The notes beneath the pieces are model-generated. The model saw only the letters and a list, made by a program, of their open reading frames with translations. It made no database searches and was not told where the DNA came from. From JACMJL01 sp963791805 (GTDB lineage: Bacteria; Bacillota; Clostridia; Clostridiales; Clostridiaceae), in contig CAWBTU010000003.1 of assembly GCA_963791805.1 (NCBI GenBank), forward strand, positions 62,001 through 126,000: a stretch of 64,000 bases of DNA, in the 5' to 3' direction. The stretch's first letter is position 1, and each line of letters begins with the position of its first letter. A program made the translations under genes and the position numbers. Below, piece after piece: positions 18,866 to 27,694 of the stretch.

Positions 18866-19078
18866 ATGTCCTCCACATTTATCACTTCTTTTATTATTAT
18901 AAGTAATTATACCCTATTATAATATTTTAATAAATAATTTGCTTTTGGATTACAATATATATACACGCTTTCATATCTAAAAAATATGTTATATAATTAT
19001 CCATATAGTAAAAATAATTTGAACTTGTTTCGCTAAAATAATACAAAGCAATAATTTTTTAATTTGAGGAGGGTATTT

Positions 19079-20713
19079 ATGGATATGAAATCACTTCCAA
19101 GAGTTGCATATTTTTGCATGGAATACGGTTTACATTCAGATTTCAAAACCTATGCTGGAGGACTTGGAATATTAGCTGGAGATTATTTAAAAGGTGCTAA
19201 AGACATGGGAGTTCCTTTAATCGGTATTGGATTAAAGTGGAAGCAGGGTTATGGAGAGCAAGTTATAGGAATAGATGGGCAAGCTTATGATGCTTATCAT
19301 AATTATAAGTATGATTTCTTAGAAGATACTGGTGTAAAAGTATCAGTTCAAATTAGAAAAGTTGATGTAATCTGTAAAATTTGGAAGTGCGAGAATTTTG
19401 GTAATAATCCTATCTACCTATTAGATACTGATATACCAGAAAACTCAGAAACATGGATTACTGGTCAGCTTTATGGATGGTTTGGCGAAGAAAGAATAGC
19501 ACAAGAAATAGTACTTGGTATAGGTGGTGTAAAAGCACTTAGAGCGCTTGAAATCCCTGTGGATGTATATCATTTTAATGAAGGGCACGCTGATTTAGCT
19601 GCCATAGAATTAATAAGAGAGAAAATGACTTCTGGATACACCTTTGAGGAGGCCTGGAGACTTACTAGAGATGAAGTAGTGTTTACTACCCATACTCCTA
19701 TTGTACAAGGGAATGAATCTCATTCAATTGAAAAGTTAGAATTTATGGGTGCTTTTAATGGTTTAACAAAAGCTGAAATGATTAGATTAGGTGGATCTCC
19801 TTTTAATATGACTATTGCCGGCCTAAGACTTTCAAGAAAATCAAATGCAGTTGCCGAGCTGCATGCAGAAACAGCTAATAAAATGTGGAAGTGCATTTCT
19901 GGTAGAAGTGGAATAATTGGAATAACAAATGCTATACATAAACCTACTTGGGTTGATGAAAGGATTACTACTACTTTTAAACAAAAGGGTGACCTTTGGG
20001 CAACTCATAAAGAGATAAAAAAAGAGCTTATTGATTTTATAAAGGACAGAGTTGGTGTAACTTTAGATGCTGATAAATTACTTATTGGTTTTTCAAGAAG
20101 GGCCGCTCCTTATAAACGAAGCGATCTTATTTTTAGGAAACCTGAATTAATTGATCCACTGCTTAAAAGTGGAAAAGTTCAAATCGTGTTTTCTGGTAAA
20201 GCTCATCCTTTAGATGATGCTGGAAAAGATATTGTAGCTAACTTAGTTAGCATGATGAAAAAGTATCCTAATTCAGTAGTATTCTTAGAAAACTATGACA
20301 TGAATATAGGAAAGATGCTTACCCGTGGTTCTGATATTTGGCTAAATAACCCAAGAAGACCTTTAGAAGCAAGTGGCACATCTGGAATGAAAGCTGCTAT
20401 GAATGGCGTACTTAATTGTTCAATACTAGATGGATGGTGGCCTGAAGCCTGCAAAGATGGCATTAATGGTTGGCAATTTGGTGATGGCTTAGGTTGCAAT
20501 GAAGATGCTGACACTTTAAATGACCTGGATAAATTAGATAAACATGATTGCGATGCTTTATATGACACATTGATAAATAGAGTAATTCCAACTTACTATG
20601 ATAATAATGCTAAGTGGGTTGAAATGATGAAGGAAAGTATAGAAAGTTGTTCGGAATTCTTTGGAGTAGAAAGAATGTTGAAGGAATATTATGAGAAGCT
20701 TTATATGAAATAA
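19079..20713 (+). CDS. glgP: Alpha-glucan phosphorylase, short form
   Basis: Cleaves alpha-1,4-glucan with phosphate to give glucose 1-phosphate. The 544-residue protein belongs to the short GT35 alpha-glucan phosphorylase group rather than the roughly 800-residue classic enzyme. Visible signatures are AYFCMEYGLHSDFKTYAGGLG at the N-terminus (substrate/phosphate side), HFNEGHADL, TTHTPI, the FSRRAAPYKRSDL segment, and EASGTSGMKAAMNG with the lysine that binds pyridoxal phosphate. The ATG at 19079 follows GAGGAGGG. An in-frame TTG 15 bases upstream overlaps that site and was rejected. No other glycogen gene is adjacent, so it may act on imported maltodextrins or on glycogen made elsewhere in the chromosome. 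Confidence 0.93.
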   Translation: MDMKSLPRVAYFCMEYGLHSDFKTYAGGLGILAGDYLKGAKDMGVPLIGIGLKWKQGYGEQVIGIDGQAYDAYHNYKYDFLEDTGVKVSVQIRKVDVICKIWKCENFGNNPIYLLDTDIPENSETWITGQLYGWFGEERIAQEIVLGIGGVKALRALEIPVDVYHFNEGHADLAAIELIREKMTSGYTFEEAWRLTRDEVVFTTHTPIVQGNESHSIEKLEFMGAFNGLTKAEMIRLGGSPFNMTIAGLRLSRKSNAVAELHAETANKMWKCISGRSGIIGITNAIHKPTWVDERITTTFKQKGDLWATHKEIKKELIDFIKDRVGVTLDADKLLIGFSRRAAPYKRSDLIFRKPELIDPLLKSGKVQIVFSGKAHPLDDAGKDIVANLVSMMKKYPNSVVFLENYDMNIGKMLTRGSDIWLNNPRRPLEASGTSGMKAAMNGVLNCSILDGWWPEACKDGINGWQFGDGLGCNEDADTLNDLDKLDKHDCDALYDTLINRVIPTYYDNNAKWVEMMKESIESCSEFFGVERMLKEYYEKLYMK

Positions 20714-20800
20714 TATATAATAAAGGAACAACATGATTTTTATGCTAAGAGATTGTTCGTTGCGCATAGAAATCATGTTGTTCCTTAGCGTTAATATATA
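20711..20800. repeat. Palindromic element, short copy (MITE-like)
   Basis: Perfect 17-base arms at 20723-20739 (AAGGAACAACATGATTT) and 20770-20786 sit inside AT-rich ends. It shares GCTAAGAGATTGTTCG (20744-20759) and CCTTAGCGTTAAT (20783-20795) with the longer element at 21464-21702, in the same orientation. It looks like an internally deleted copy of that element. It may also end the phosphorylase transcript. Confidence 0.75.
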
Positions 20801-20844
20801 TTTTAATTTTAAAAAAGTTACTATAATTATGATAATCAATAATT

Positions 20845-21363
20845 CTATTTAAAATCTTTAAACAATTGACTTGCTTGAACGCCTTTGTTGTTTTGGTATT
20901 TGCCACTGGAATAGATATCATATTCACCGTCTAGACTATGATAATAGATTTGACATAGTTCAACTCCTGCGTAAATTCTTATGGGCTGGACGCAGAAGAT
21001 TTCTAGGGTCCAAAAGCCGCAAAAGCCAATATCTCCGAAGCCTGCTGTAACATGAATAAAGAGTCCTAGTCTTCCGATTGAGGATCTTCCCTCAAGCATT
21101 GGTACATATCTATCTGTTCTTGTGTATTCAATAGTTCTTCCAAGATATAGCCTTCCAGTTTCTAAAATTAACCCTTCTTCAGGAATAACAATTTTTTTTA
21201 CCTTATTATCATTTTTCATATCCAAAACATCTTCATCATAAGTAAGTAGTTCATCATGTAATCTCAAATTATAACTGTTGGGATTTAATTGCTTTTCATT
21301 GAAAGGTTCAATAATTATATCTTTTCCTATTTTGTTCTTTATTTCTCTTCCTGAAAGAATCAT
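20845..21363 (-). CDS. dcd: dCTP deaminase
   Basis: Deaminates dCTP for dUMP/dTTP synthesis. The 172-residue protein has the trimeric dUTPase-like fold signatures of Dcd: LNPNSYNLRLHDELL near the N-terminus, LYLGRTIEYTRTD, and the active-site block EGRSSIGRLGLFIHVTAGFG with the conserved serine, arginine and glutamate. Length is normal for the family. Whether it is the monofunctional deaminase or the bifunctional dUMP-forming type cannot be decided by eye. The gene sits alone on the minus strand between two direct copies of a palindromic element, an odd setting worth comparing between strains. Confidence 0.93.
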   Translation of the reverse strand: MILSGREIKNKIGKDIIIEPFNEKQLNPNSYNLRLHDELLTYDEDVLDMKNDNKVKKIVIPEEGLILETGRLYLGRTIEYTRTDRYVPMLEGRSSIGRLGLFIHVTAGFGDIGFCGFWTLEIFCVQPIRIYAGVELCQIYYHSLDGEYDIYSSGKYQNNKGVQASQLFKDFK

Positions 21364-21463
21364 CTTAGCATCCCTCTTTTCATAATACTTATAACATTAG
21401 TATACCTGTTAAATTTTTTATTAGCAAAAAATTTAGGTTTGAAATATGATGAATTCATAGCTT

Positions 21464-21702
21464 TATATATGTAATGTAATACAAGGAACAACATCATATT
21501 TTCTGCTAAGAGATTGTTCGCTATACATTGAAAGACTAAGCTGGATAATTTACAAATTACTATCCACTCAAAACTCGCTGACGCTCAAACATTTCGTGGA
21601 CTTAACGCAATTTATAAATTATCCAGCTAAGTCTTTCTAATGCTCGCTCAGACAATCTCTACGCAGAAAATATGATGTTGCTCCTTAGCGTTAATGTATA
21701 TA
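21464..21702. repeat. Palindromic element, long copy (MITE-like)
   Basis: About 239 bases form one nearly continuous palindrome. Outer arms 21464-21517 and 21652-21702 pair, for example CATCATATTTTCTGC against GCAGAAAATATGATG. Inner arms 21526-21559 and 21609-21642 pair, for example GACTAAGCTGGATAATTT against AAATTATCCAGCTAAGTC. The central loop carries TCCAC (near 21563) against GTGGA (21596-21600). No reading frame is present. It shares both ends with the short copy at 20711-20800. It resembles a miniature transposable element or a structured RNA. Confidence 0.8.
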
Positions 21703-22032
21703 TTAAGGTATCAATTTGTAGTAGGGAAGTTCTTTGTATTGTTTAGTAGTCTTGATTATTTATTTTTTTGATTTTTATATGAAACCTAGCAAAGCCTTGA
21801 TATGACTATAACTTCTTATCTTTTTAAAAAGATATCTTGAAAAGAAGTTTTCTTGTAATCTTTTTATCTTGCTTTTAAGATATCTTATTGTTTAGTTTTG
21901 GTAGGAGTGGTACACTCTTCCATTAAGAGTAACACCTTTGAAGCTGAAGGGTGTTCCAGGTTATCTTAAGCAACTTTATACGTATGATACAAGATATTGC
22001 ATTTTTCAAGTGGTTTTTATAAGTAGTTTGAT
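21703..22032. other. AT-rich intergenic stretch without recognised gene
   Basis: About 330 bases lie between the palindromic element and the tkt terminator. There are short local inverted repeats (around AAGATATCTT and near 21931-21957, AACACC...GGGTGTT), but no open frame with a ribosome binding site and no known RNA motif. Confidence 0.5.
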
Positions 22033-22080
22033 AAAAAAAATCGTCAATTTAATTCTTCATACAAAATTAAATTGACGATT
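22033..22080 (-). terminator. Intrinsic terminator of tkt
   Basis: Arms AATCGTCAATTTAAT (22039-22053) and ATTAAATTGACGATT (22066-22080) are perfectly complementary. The A-run at 22033-22040 reads as a T-run on the minus strand. Confidence 0.9.
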
Positions 22081-22087
22081 AGTTAAA

Positions 22088-24067
22088 TTATTTAATTAAG
22101 GCTTGAGCTTTATTAACTACGTTGTTAACTGTAAAGCCAAATTCTTGGAATAGTATTTCTGCTTTTGCTGATGCACCGAAGTGATCAATAGAAATTACTT
22201 CTCCATCTAGGCCAACATACTTGTGCCAACCGAAGGAAGATGCTGCTTCTACTGCAACTCTTGCTCTTACGGCATTTGGTAATACTGATTCTTTATATTC
22301 TGCACTCTGTGCTTCAAATAATTCAAAGGAAGGCATGCTTACTACTCTTGCATCAATTCCTTTTGACTTTAATTCATCAGCTGCTTTAAATATAAGTTCC
22401 ACTTCTGATCCAGAAGCAAGTAAAATCACATCTGGTACTGCTTTTTCAGAGTTCTTAAGAATATAACCACCCTTAAGTGCTTCCTTACCTGAACCTTCAT
22501 ATAAAGGTAGTGTTTGTCTTGTCAATACAAGTGATACTGGACCCTTAGCTTCAGCCATAGCAAGATACCATCCTGCAGCTGTTTCTTTAGAATCAGCTGG
22601 TCTAAATACTATCATATTAGGGATAGTTCTTAATGCTGCTAATTGTTCAATTGGTTCATGAGTTGGTCCATCTTCTCCAACTCCAATACTGTCATGAGTT
22701 AGTACATAAGCTATTGGCAATTTCATTATTGATGAAAGTCTCATAGCGCCTTTCATGTAATCACTGAATACAAAGAAAGTTGCTACAAAAACTTTTAATC
22801 CACCATGAAGATATATTCCATTAGCTATTGCAGCCATTGCATGCTCTCTTACTCCAAAGTGCAAGTTTGCTCCTGCTCTATTTTCAGCTGAGAAATCTCC
22901 CATGTCTTTCATATAAGTCTTGTTTGATGGTGCTAAGTCTGCTGAACCACCTATTAAGTTTGGAACTAGCTTTGTTAATCTATTTATTAATATACCTGAA
23001 GATTCTCTAGTTGCCATTGGCTTCTCAAAGCTCCAGAAACTTTCATCTTCTAAAATATTTTTAGCGATTTTACCGCTGAACCAAAGTTCCCATTCCTTAG
23101 CAAGTTCAGGATAAGCTGCTTTGTATCCTTCAAACATTTTGTTCCAAGTATCTTCTTTAGTTGCTGCTGTTTTTTGGAATTCTAGCATGCTTTCTTTTAC
23201 TTCTTCTGGAACAGTAAATGGTTCAAAATTCCATCCTATATTTTCTTTCAAAGCAATTATATTTTCAGCTCCAAGAGGCTCTCCATGTGCTGATGCCTTT
23301 CCTTGCTTTGCAGGACAACCAAATCCAATTACATTTTTAACTATTATTATAGTTGGTTTTTTATCTTCCTTTTTAGCTGCTTCTATTGCAGAATTTACAG
23401 CTGCAACATCATTTCCATCGCTTACTTTAATAACCTGCCATCCATATGCTTCATAACGTTTAGCAACATCTTCTCTAAAGGCAATATCTGTATCTCCTTC
23501 AATAGAAATATTATTTGAATCATAAAGTACTATTAACTTTCCAAGTCCTAAAGTTCCTGCTAGTGAAGAAGCTTCTCCCGAAATTCCTTCCATCAAGCAA
23601 CCATCTCCAACAATACTATAAGTATAATGGTCGATTACTTTAAAATCTGGTTTGTTAAATTTCTCCGCAAGATAGCTTTCTGATATAGCCATACCTACTG
23701 CATTACAGATTCCTTGACCAAGAGGTCCTGTTGTAGTTTCAACACCATCAGTATGGTTATACTCAGGGTGACCTGGCGTTTTACTTCCAAACTGTCTAAA
23801 GTTCTTTATATCTTCAATACTTACATCATAGCCAAATACACTAAGCAATGAATATATAAGCATTGATCCATGTCCAGCTGAAAGAACGAATCTATCTCTA
23901 TCTTCCCACTTAGAATTTTTTGGATTATGCTTCATTTGTTTAGCCCATAAAGTATATGCCATTGCTGCACTGCCAAGTGGCAATCCTGGGTGACCTGATT
24001 TTGCTTTTTCTATAGCCTCAGCTGAAAGAACTCGTAAGGTGTTAATAGTCAAATTATCTCTATCCAT
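22088..24067 (-). CDS. tkt: Transketolase
   Basis: Thiamine diphosphate enzyme that moves two-carbon units between sugar phosphates in the non-oxidative pentose phosphate pathway. The full-length 659-residue protein has the N-terminal GHPGLPLGSAAMAYTLW, the cofactor motif GDGCLMEGISGEASSL, the ThDP/pyrimidine domain with ENRAGANLHFGVREHAM and THDSIGVGEDGPTHEP, and a C-terminal domain ending at IDHFGASAKAE. It is a single chain, not the split form some clostridia carry. It follows a transaldolase gene by 18 bases on the same strand, so the two non-oxidative pentose phosphate enzymes form an operon with a terminator at its end. Confidence 0.97.
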   Translation of the reverse strand: MDRDNLTINTLRVLSAEAIEKAKSGHPGLPLGSAAMAYTLWAKQMKHNPKNSKWEDRDRFVLSAGHGSMLIYSLLSVFGYDVSIEDIKNFRQFGSKTPGHPEYNHTDGVETTTGPLGQGICNAVGMAISESYLAEKFNKPDFKVIDHYTYSIVGDGCLMEGISGEASSLAGTLGLGKLIVLYDSNNISIEGDTDIAFREDVAKRYEAYGWQVIKVSDGNDVAAVNSAIEAAKKEDKKPTIIIVKNVIGFGCPAKQGKASAHGEPLGAENIIALKENIGWNFEPFTVPEEVKESMLEFQKTAATKEDTWNKMFEGYKAAYPELAKEWELWFSGKIAKNILEDESFWSFEKPMATRESSGILINRLTKLVPNLIGGSADLAPSNKTYMKDMGDFSAENRAGANLHFGVREHAMAAIANGIYLHGGLKVFVATFFVFSDYMKGAMRLSSIMKLPIAYVLTHDSIGVGEDGPTHEPIEQLAALRTIPNMIVFRPADSKETAAGWYLAMAEAKGPVSLVLTRQTLPLYEGSGKEALKGGYILKNSEKAVPDVILLASGSEVELIFKAADELKSKGIDARVVSMPSFELFEAQSAEYKESVLPNAVRARVAVEAASSFGWHKYVGLDGEVISIDHFGASAKAEILFQEFGFTVNNVVNKAQALIK

Positions 24068-24085
24068 AAATTAAAAGCCTCCTAA

Positions 24086-24733
24086 TTATTTCTTAAATGC
24101 GTCGTCCCAATCTTTCATGAATCTTTCGATACCGCTATCAGTTAATGGGTGTTTTAGTAGTTGCTTTAAAACGCTACCAGGAACTGTAGCAATATGAGCT
24201 CCTGCTCTTGCTGCATCTACTACATGAAGTGGATTTCTTATACTTGCAGCTATAATTTCTGTATCAATACCATGAATTTCAAAAATATCTACAATTGTTT
24301 CAATTAGTTCCATTGAATTTGTTGCTATATCATCAAGTCTTCCTAGGAATGGACTAACATAAGTTGCTCCAGCTCTTGCTGCAAGTAATGCCTGACCTGC
24401 TGAAAATATAAGAGTAACATTAGTTTTAATTCCTTCTTTTGATAAAACCTTTACTGCTTTAAGTCCTGCCTCAGTTATTGGAACCTTAACCACCATATTC
24501 TTGTGGATTTTAGCTATTTCTCTTCCCTCTTTTATCATTCCTTCAGCATCTAAGCTTATTACTTCTCCACTAATTGGTCCATCTACTATAGATGTAATCT
24601 CTTTTATTACCTCATTGAAGTCTCTACCTTCTTTTGCTATTAATGAAGGATTTGTTGTAACTCCACAAATTATACCCATATCATTAGCTTGCTTGATTTC
24701 TTCTACATTTGCCGTATCAATAAATAATTTCAA
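24086..24733 (-). CDS. tal: Transaldolase, TalC/fructose-6-phosphate aldolase subfamily
   Basis: Moves dihydroxyacetone units between sugar phosphates, pairing with the transketolase encoded next. The protein is 215 residues from a TTG at 24733, which lies seven bases after AAAGGAGGA. This gives the typical short-form N-terminus (M)KLFIDTANVEEIK and the normal family length. The Schiff-base lysine is expected in NMVVKVPIT, and the VSPFLGRLDD and GAHIATVPGSVLKQL blocks are in place. Upstream in-frame codons would add residues that do not match the family. Short members can be transaldolases or fructose-6-phosphate aldolases. The tkt neighbour favours transaldolase. Confidence 0.92.
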   Translation of the reverse strand: MKLFIDTANVEEIKQANDMGIICGVTTNPSLIAKEGRDFNEVIKEITSIVDGPISGEVISLDAEGMIKEGREIAKIHKNMVVKVPITEAGLKAVKVLSKEGIKTNVTLIFSAGQALLAARAGATYVSPFLGRLDDIATNSMELIETIVDIFEIHGIDTEIIAASIRNPLHVVDAARAGAHIATVPGSVLKQLLKHPLTDSGIERFMKDWDDAFKK

Positions 24734-24930
24734 TTGTACGTCCTCCTTTAAATTTATTATCATTTTTAAAGCAGAAGCGGTTAAAACTTCTGCTTTACTT
24801 ATTGAGAATACTTCATATTATTTTTTATTCACTCATCACTTAACAAAGTTAAATATCAGAGTATTTACCTTATATAATTATACCTTATGAGCAAAATTAG
24901 TCAATAATTATCACAATTAAGGGTAAAATA

Positions 24931-24951
24931 AAGAGCACCAATCGGTGCTCT
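24931..24951 (-). terminator. Intrinsic terminator of glutamine synthetase gene
   Basis: AGAGCACC (24932-24939) pairs with GGTGCTCT (24944-24951). On the minus strand it is followed by TTTATTTTACCC. Confidence 0.85.
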
Positions 24952-24958
24952 CATTATG

Positions 24959-27052
24959 CTAAACGTTAAATAACATATCAGTATAAGTAGGTAGTGGCCA
25001 GAATTCTGCATCTACTATTGTTTCAAGCTTGTCAGCATCTATTCTTAGAATATTCATTTGCTCAAACACACTAAATCTGTAGAAAGAAGCTGCTTCATAA
25101 GCATCTCCTTCTAAAGTTTCAGCTTTATCTAACATTTTCTCTAATTCAATAATATTCTTCTTTAAAGAAGCAGCTAATCCTGAACATTCAACTAGCAATT
25201 CTGCTTGAATTGATACATCTGCACTTGTACTAGCAGCCTTTATAGTGTTTATTGACTCAGCAAGCTTTGTTTCAAACTTTATAACTGAAGGTAATATCTG
25301 TCTCTTAGCAATTTCAAGTGTAGTTAATGCTTCAATATTTATAGTTTTAACGTAATTCTCAAGAGTAATTTCATAACGAGAATGCATTTCAACTCTACTT
25401 AATACGTTATGTTTTTCCATAACTTTTAAATTCTTTTCAGTAATTAAAGATTTAGTTGACTCAACTGTAGTCTTTATGTTTGGAAGTCCTCTCTTTTCAG
25501 CTTCAACTAACCATTCTTCTGAATAACCGTTTCCATTAAATATTACTCTCTTGTTGTTCTTTACTATTTCTACGATTATCATTTGAATTTCTGCATCTTT
25601 ATCTGTAGCCTTTTCAAGTCTGTCAGCAATTCCACTTAAAACTTCAGCTACTATTGTGTTTAGAACAAAATTAGGACCAGCAATTGAAGCTGAAGATGGT
25701 ACCATTCTAAACTCGAATTTATTTCCAGTAAATGCAAATGGCGAAGTTCTATTTCTATCAGTTGCATCCTTTGGAAGATCCGGCATAGTTACAACTCCTA
25801 GCTTTAAATCCTTTGAGAATTTAGAACTAGTTGCGCCGCCATTTTCAATTTGCTCAAGAATATCTGTTAATTGATCCCCCAAGAATATTGATATTATTGC
25901 TGGTGGAGCTTCATTAGCACCTAAACGATGATCATTTCCTGAATTAGCAGCAGATAATCTTAAAAAGTCTGAATATTCATCTACGGCTTTTATTACTGCA
26001 CAAAGGAATAATAAAAATTGTTCATTGTCATGTGGTGAACTTCCTGGCTCAAGAAGGTTCATTCCATCATCTGTAGCCATTGACCAGTTGTTATGTTTAC
26101 CGGATCCATTAATGCCTGCAAATGGTTTTTCATGAAGTAAACATACAAGGTCATGCTTTAATGCAACCTTTTTCATCATTTCCATTGTAAGTTGATTATG
26201 ATCTGTAGCAACATTAGTTGTAGTAAAGATTGGAGCTAACTCATGCTGTGCAGGAGCAACTTCATTATGCTTAGTTTTAGCAGCGATTCCAAGCTTCCAA
26301 AGCTCTTGATCTAAATCTTTCATATAATCAGAAATTCTTCCTTTTAATGAACCGAAATAATGATCTTCTAGTTCTTGTCCCTTTGAAGGTTTTGCTCCAA
26401 ATAAAGTTCTACCAGTTAATATAAGATCTTTACGCTGATCGTACATTTTTTTATCAATTAAAAAGTATTCTTGTTCTGGACCTACTGTTGTAATAACTCT
26501 TTTAGAAGTAGTATTTCCCAGTGTTTTTAAAACACGCATTGCTTGATTTGAAATTGCTTCCATAGATCTAAGTAATGGAGTCTTTTTATCAAGTGCTTCT
26601 CCGTTATATGAACAGAAAGCAGTTGGTATACATAAGGAATCATCCTTAATAAATGCTGGTGAAGTGCAATCCCATGCAGTATATCCTCTAGCCTCAAAAG
26701 TTGCTCTAAGCCCACCTGAAGGGAAAGATGATGCGTCAGGCTCGCCTTTAATTAATTCTTTACCTGAGAATTCAAGCATTACAGTTCCGTCAGAATTCGG
26801 ATTGATAAATGCATCGTGCTTTTCTGCAGTGATACCAGTCATTGGTTGGAACCAATGAGTAAAATGTGTAGCACCCTTTTCTATTGCCCAGTCTTTCATT
26901 ACAGATGCAACAACATCTGCCACCTCTGGTTCAAGTGCTAATCCGCCTTCTATAGTTCTTCTCAAAGCTTTATATGTAGCTTTTGGAAGGCGTGCTTTCA
27001 TAACTGAATCATTAAATACATTTGAACCAAAAATCTCGTTTAAATTACTCAT
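24959..27052 (-). CDS. glnN: Glutamine synthetase type III
   Basis: Makes glutamine from glutamate, ammonia and ATP. The 697-residue length and motifs identify the type III (GlnN/GSIII) family rather than the roughly 440-residue GSI: THWFQPMTGITAEKHDAF, VGPEQEYFLID, KHNEVAPAQHELAPIF, GSGKHNNWS and NRTSPFAFTGNKFEFRMVPSS. The long helical C-terminal extension is also typical. It is monocistronic, with its own terminator. The 5' region up to 27400 is very AT-rich with no recognisable riboswitch. Regulation by nitrogen status would be expected, but no site is evident by eye. Confidence 0.96.
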   Translation of the reverse strand: MSNLNEIFGSNVFNDSVMKARLPKATYKALRRTIEGGLALEPEVADVVASVMKDWAIEKGATHFTHWFQPMTGITAEKHDAFINPNSDGTVMLEFSGKELIKGEPDASSFPSGGLRATFEARGYTAWDCTSPAFIKDDSLCIPTAFCSYNGEALDKKTPLLRSMEAISNQAMRVLKTLGNTTSKRVITTVGPEQEYFLIDKKMYDQRKDLILTGRTLFGAKPSKGQELEDHYFGSLKGRISDYMKDLDQELWKLGIAAKTKHNEVAPAQHELAPIFTTTNVATDHNQLTMEMMKKVALKHDLVCLLHEKPFAGINGSGKHNNWSMATDDGMNLLEPGSSPHDNEQFLLFLCAVIKAVDEYSDFLRLSAANSGNDHRLGANEAPPAIISIFLGDQLTDILEQIENGGATSSKFSKDLKLGVVTMPDLPKDATDRNRTSPFAFTGNKFEFRMVPSSASIAGPNFVLNTIVAEVLSGIADRLEKATDKDAEIQMIIVEIVKNNKRVIFNGNGYSEEWLVEAEKRGLPNIKTTVESTKSLITEKNLKVMEKHNVLSRVEMHSRYEITLENYVKTINIEALTTLEIAKRQILPSVIKFETKLAESINTIKAASTSADVSIQAELLVECSGLAASLKKNIIELEKMLDKAETLEGDAYEAASFYRFSVFEQMNILRIDADKLETIVDAEFWPLPTYTDMLFNV

Positions 27053-27368
27053 GTTATTTCCTCCTTATATTTAAAGTGATTATTATACTAAATAACCTTA
27101 TTCTAATAAATATAATACATTATCAAAAAAAATCAATATTTCTTATGAAGTATTAATAATTTTAATGAATAAATGTAACATTCTCAAAATAGTTGATATA
27201 TAAACACTACTTGTTAAAATATTCCTTTCACCGTTTTTTTATTCTTCATTCTAATTTTAAATAGTTACATATTACAACATGGTATTGATTAATTATTAAT
27301 AATAAACAAAAAATCATCTATTTCATTATTGATTTTTAAGTATTTTTATTATCTTTATATAAAATCTA
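27053..27368. other. AT-rich divergent promoter region
   Basis: Over 300 bases between glutamine synthetase and the T-box promoter, extremely AT-rich. No reading frame or structured RNA was recognised. It must hold the glutamine synthetase promoter. Confidence 0.5.
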
Positions 27369-27397
27369 TTGATTTATTATTATATTCATTATATAAT
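27369..27397 (+). promoter_or_regulatory. Promoter of the aspS-gatCAB operon
   Basis: TTGATT at 27369-27374 and TATAAT at 27392-27397 with a 17-base spacer, about 25 bases before the start of the T-box leader. Confidence 0.65.
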
Positions 27398-27421
27398 AGC
27401 ACTAATCTAATTTAGAAAGAT

Positions 27422-27680
27422 TCAATGATGGGGAGATTAAATACAATGTTAATTCTTAGCGAGTTAGGGATAGTGAAAGCCTAGTATGATGCATGTATTG
27501 AAAAACACCCTTGAGATGTTAACCGAAATTTTTAAAGTAGGCTTAACCGGTTGTCAACCGATAAAATGACTAGGTATAATTGCAATTTGTACCAATATGA
27601 GAGAGCATTAGCTAATTAGGGTGGCACCGCGGATTATCCGTTCCTATACGAAAGTATAGGAACGGTTTTTTTATATATTA
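27422..27680 (+). promoter_or_regulatory. T-box riboswitch (tRNA-sensing leader)
   Basis: The leader has stem I elements (AGCGAGTTAGGGATAGTG near 27459-27476), a specifier region TTAACCGAAAT around 27519-27529, the invariant T-box AGGGTGGCACCGCGG at 27618-27632 and an intrinsic terminator at 27638-27672. The most likely specifier codon is AAC (Asn) at 27521-27523, with a GAA (Glu) at 27525-27527. The operon makes Asp-tRNA(Asn)/amidotransferase components, so sensing uncharged tRNA-Asn fits. Uncharged tRNA would favour the antiterminator. Confidence 0.95.
27638..27672 (+). terminator. T-box regulated terminator
   Basis: CCGTTCCTATAC (27638-27649) pairs with GTATAGGAACGG (27654-27665) around a GAAA-type loop and is followed by seven T. 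Its 5' arm lies just after the T-box, as required for switching with an antiterminator. Confidence 0.92.
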
Positions 27681-27694
27681 AAGGAGGGTTAATC

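Noticed and set aside
19064..19078. TTG as start of the alpha-glucan phosphorylase
   Set aside because: It overlaps the GAGGAGGG ribosome binding site. The ATG at 19079 has correct spacing and the family N-terminus.
20558..20927. Two minus-strand open frames across the phosphorylase 3' end and palindrome
   Set aside because: They overlap the phosphorylase gene, the repeat and dcd, have no ribosome binding site and no recognisable motif.
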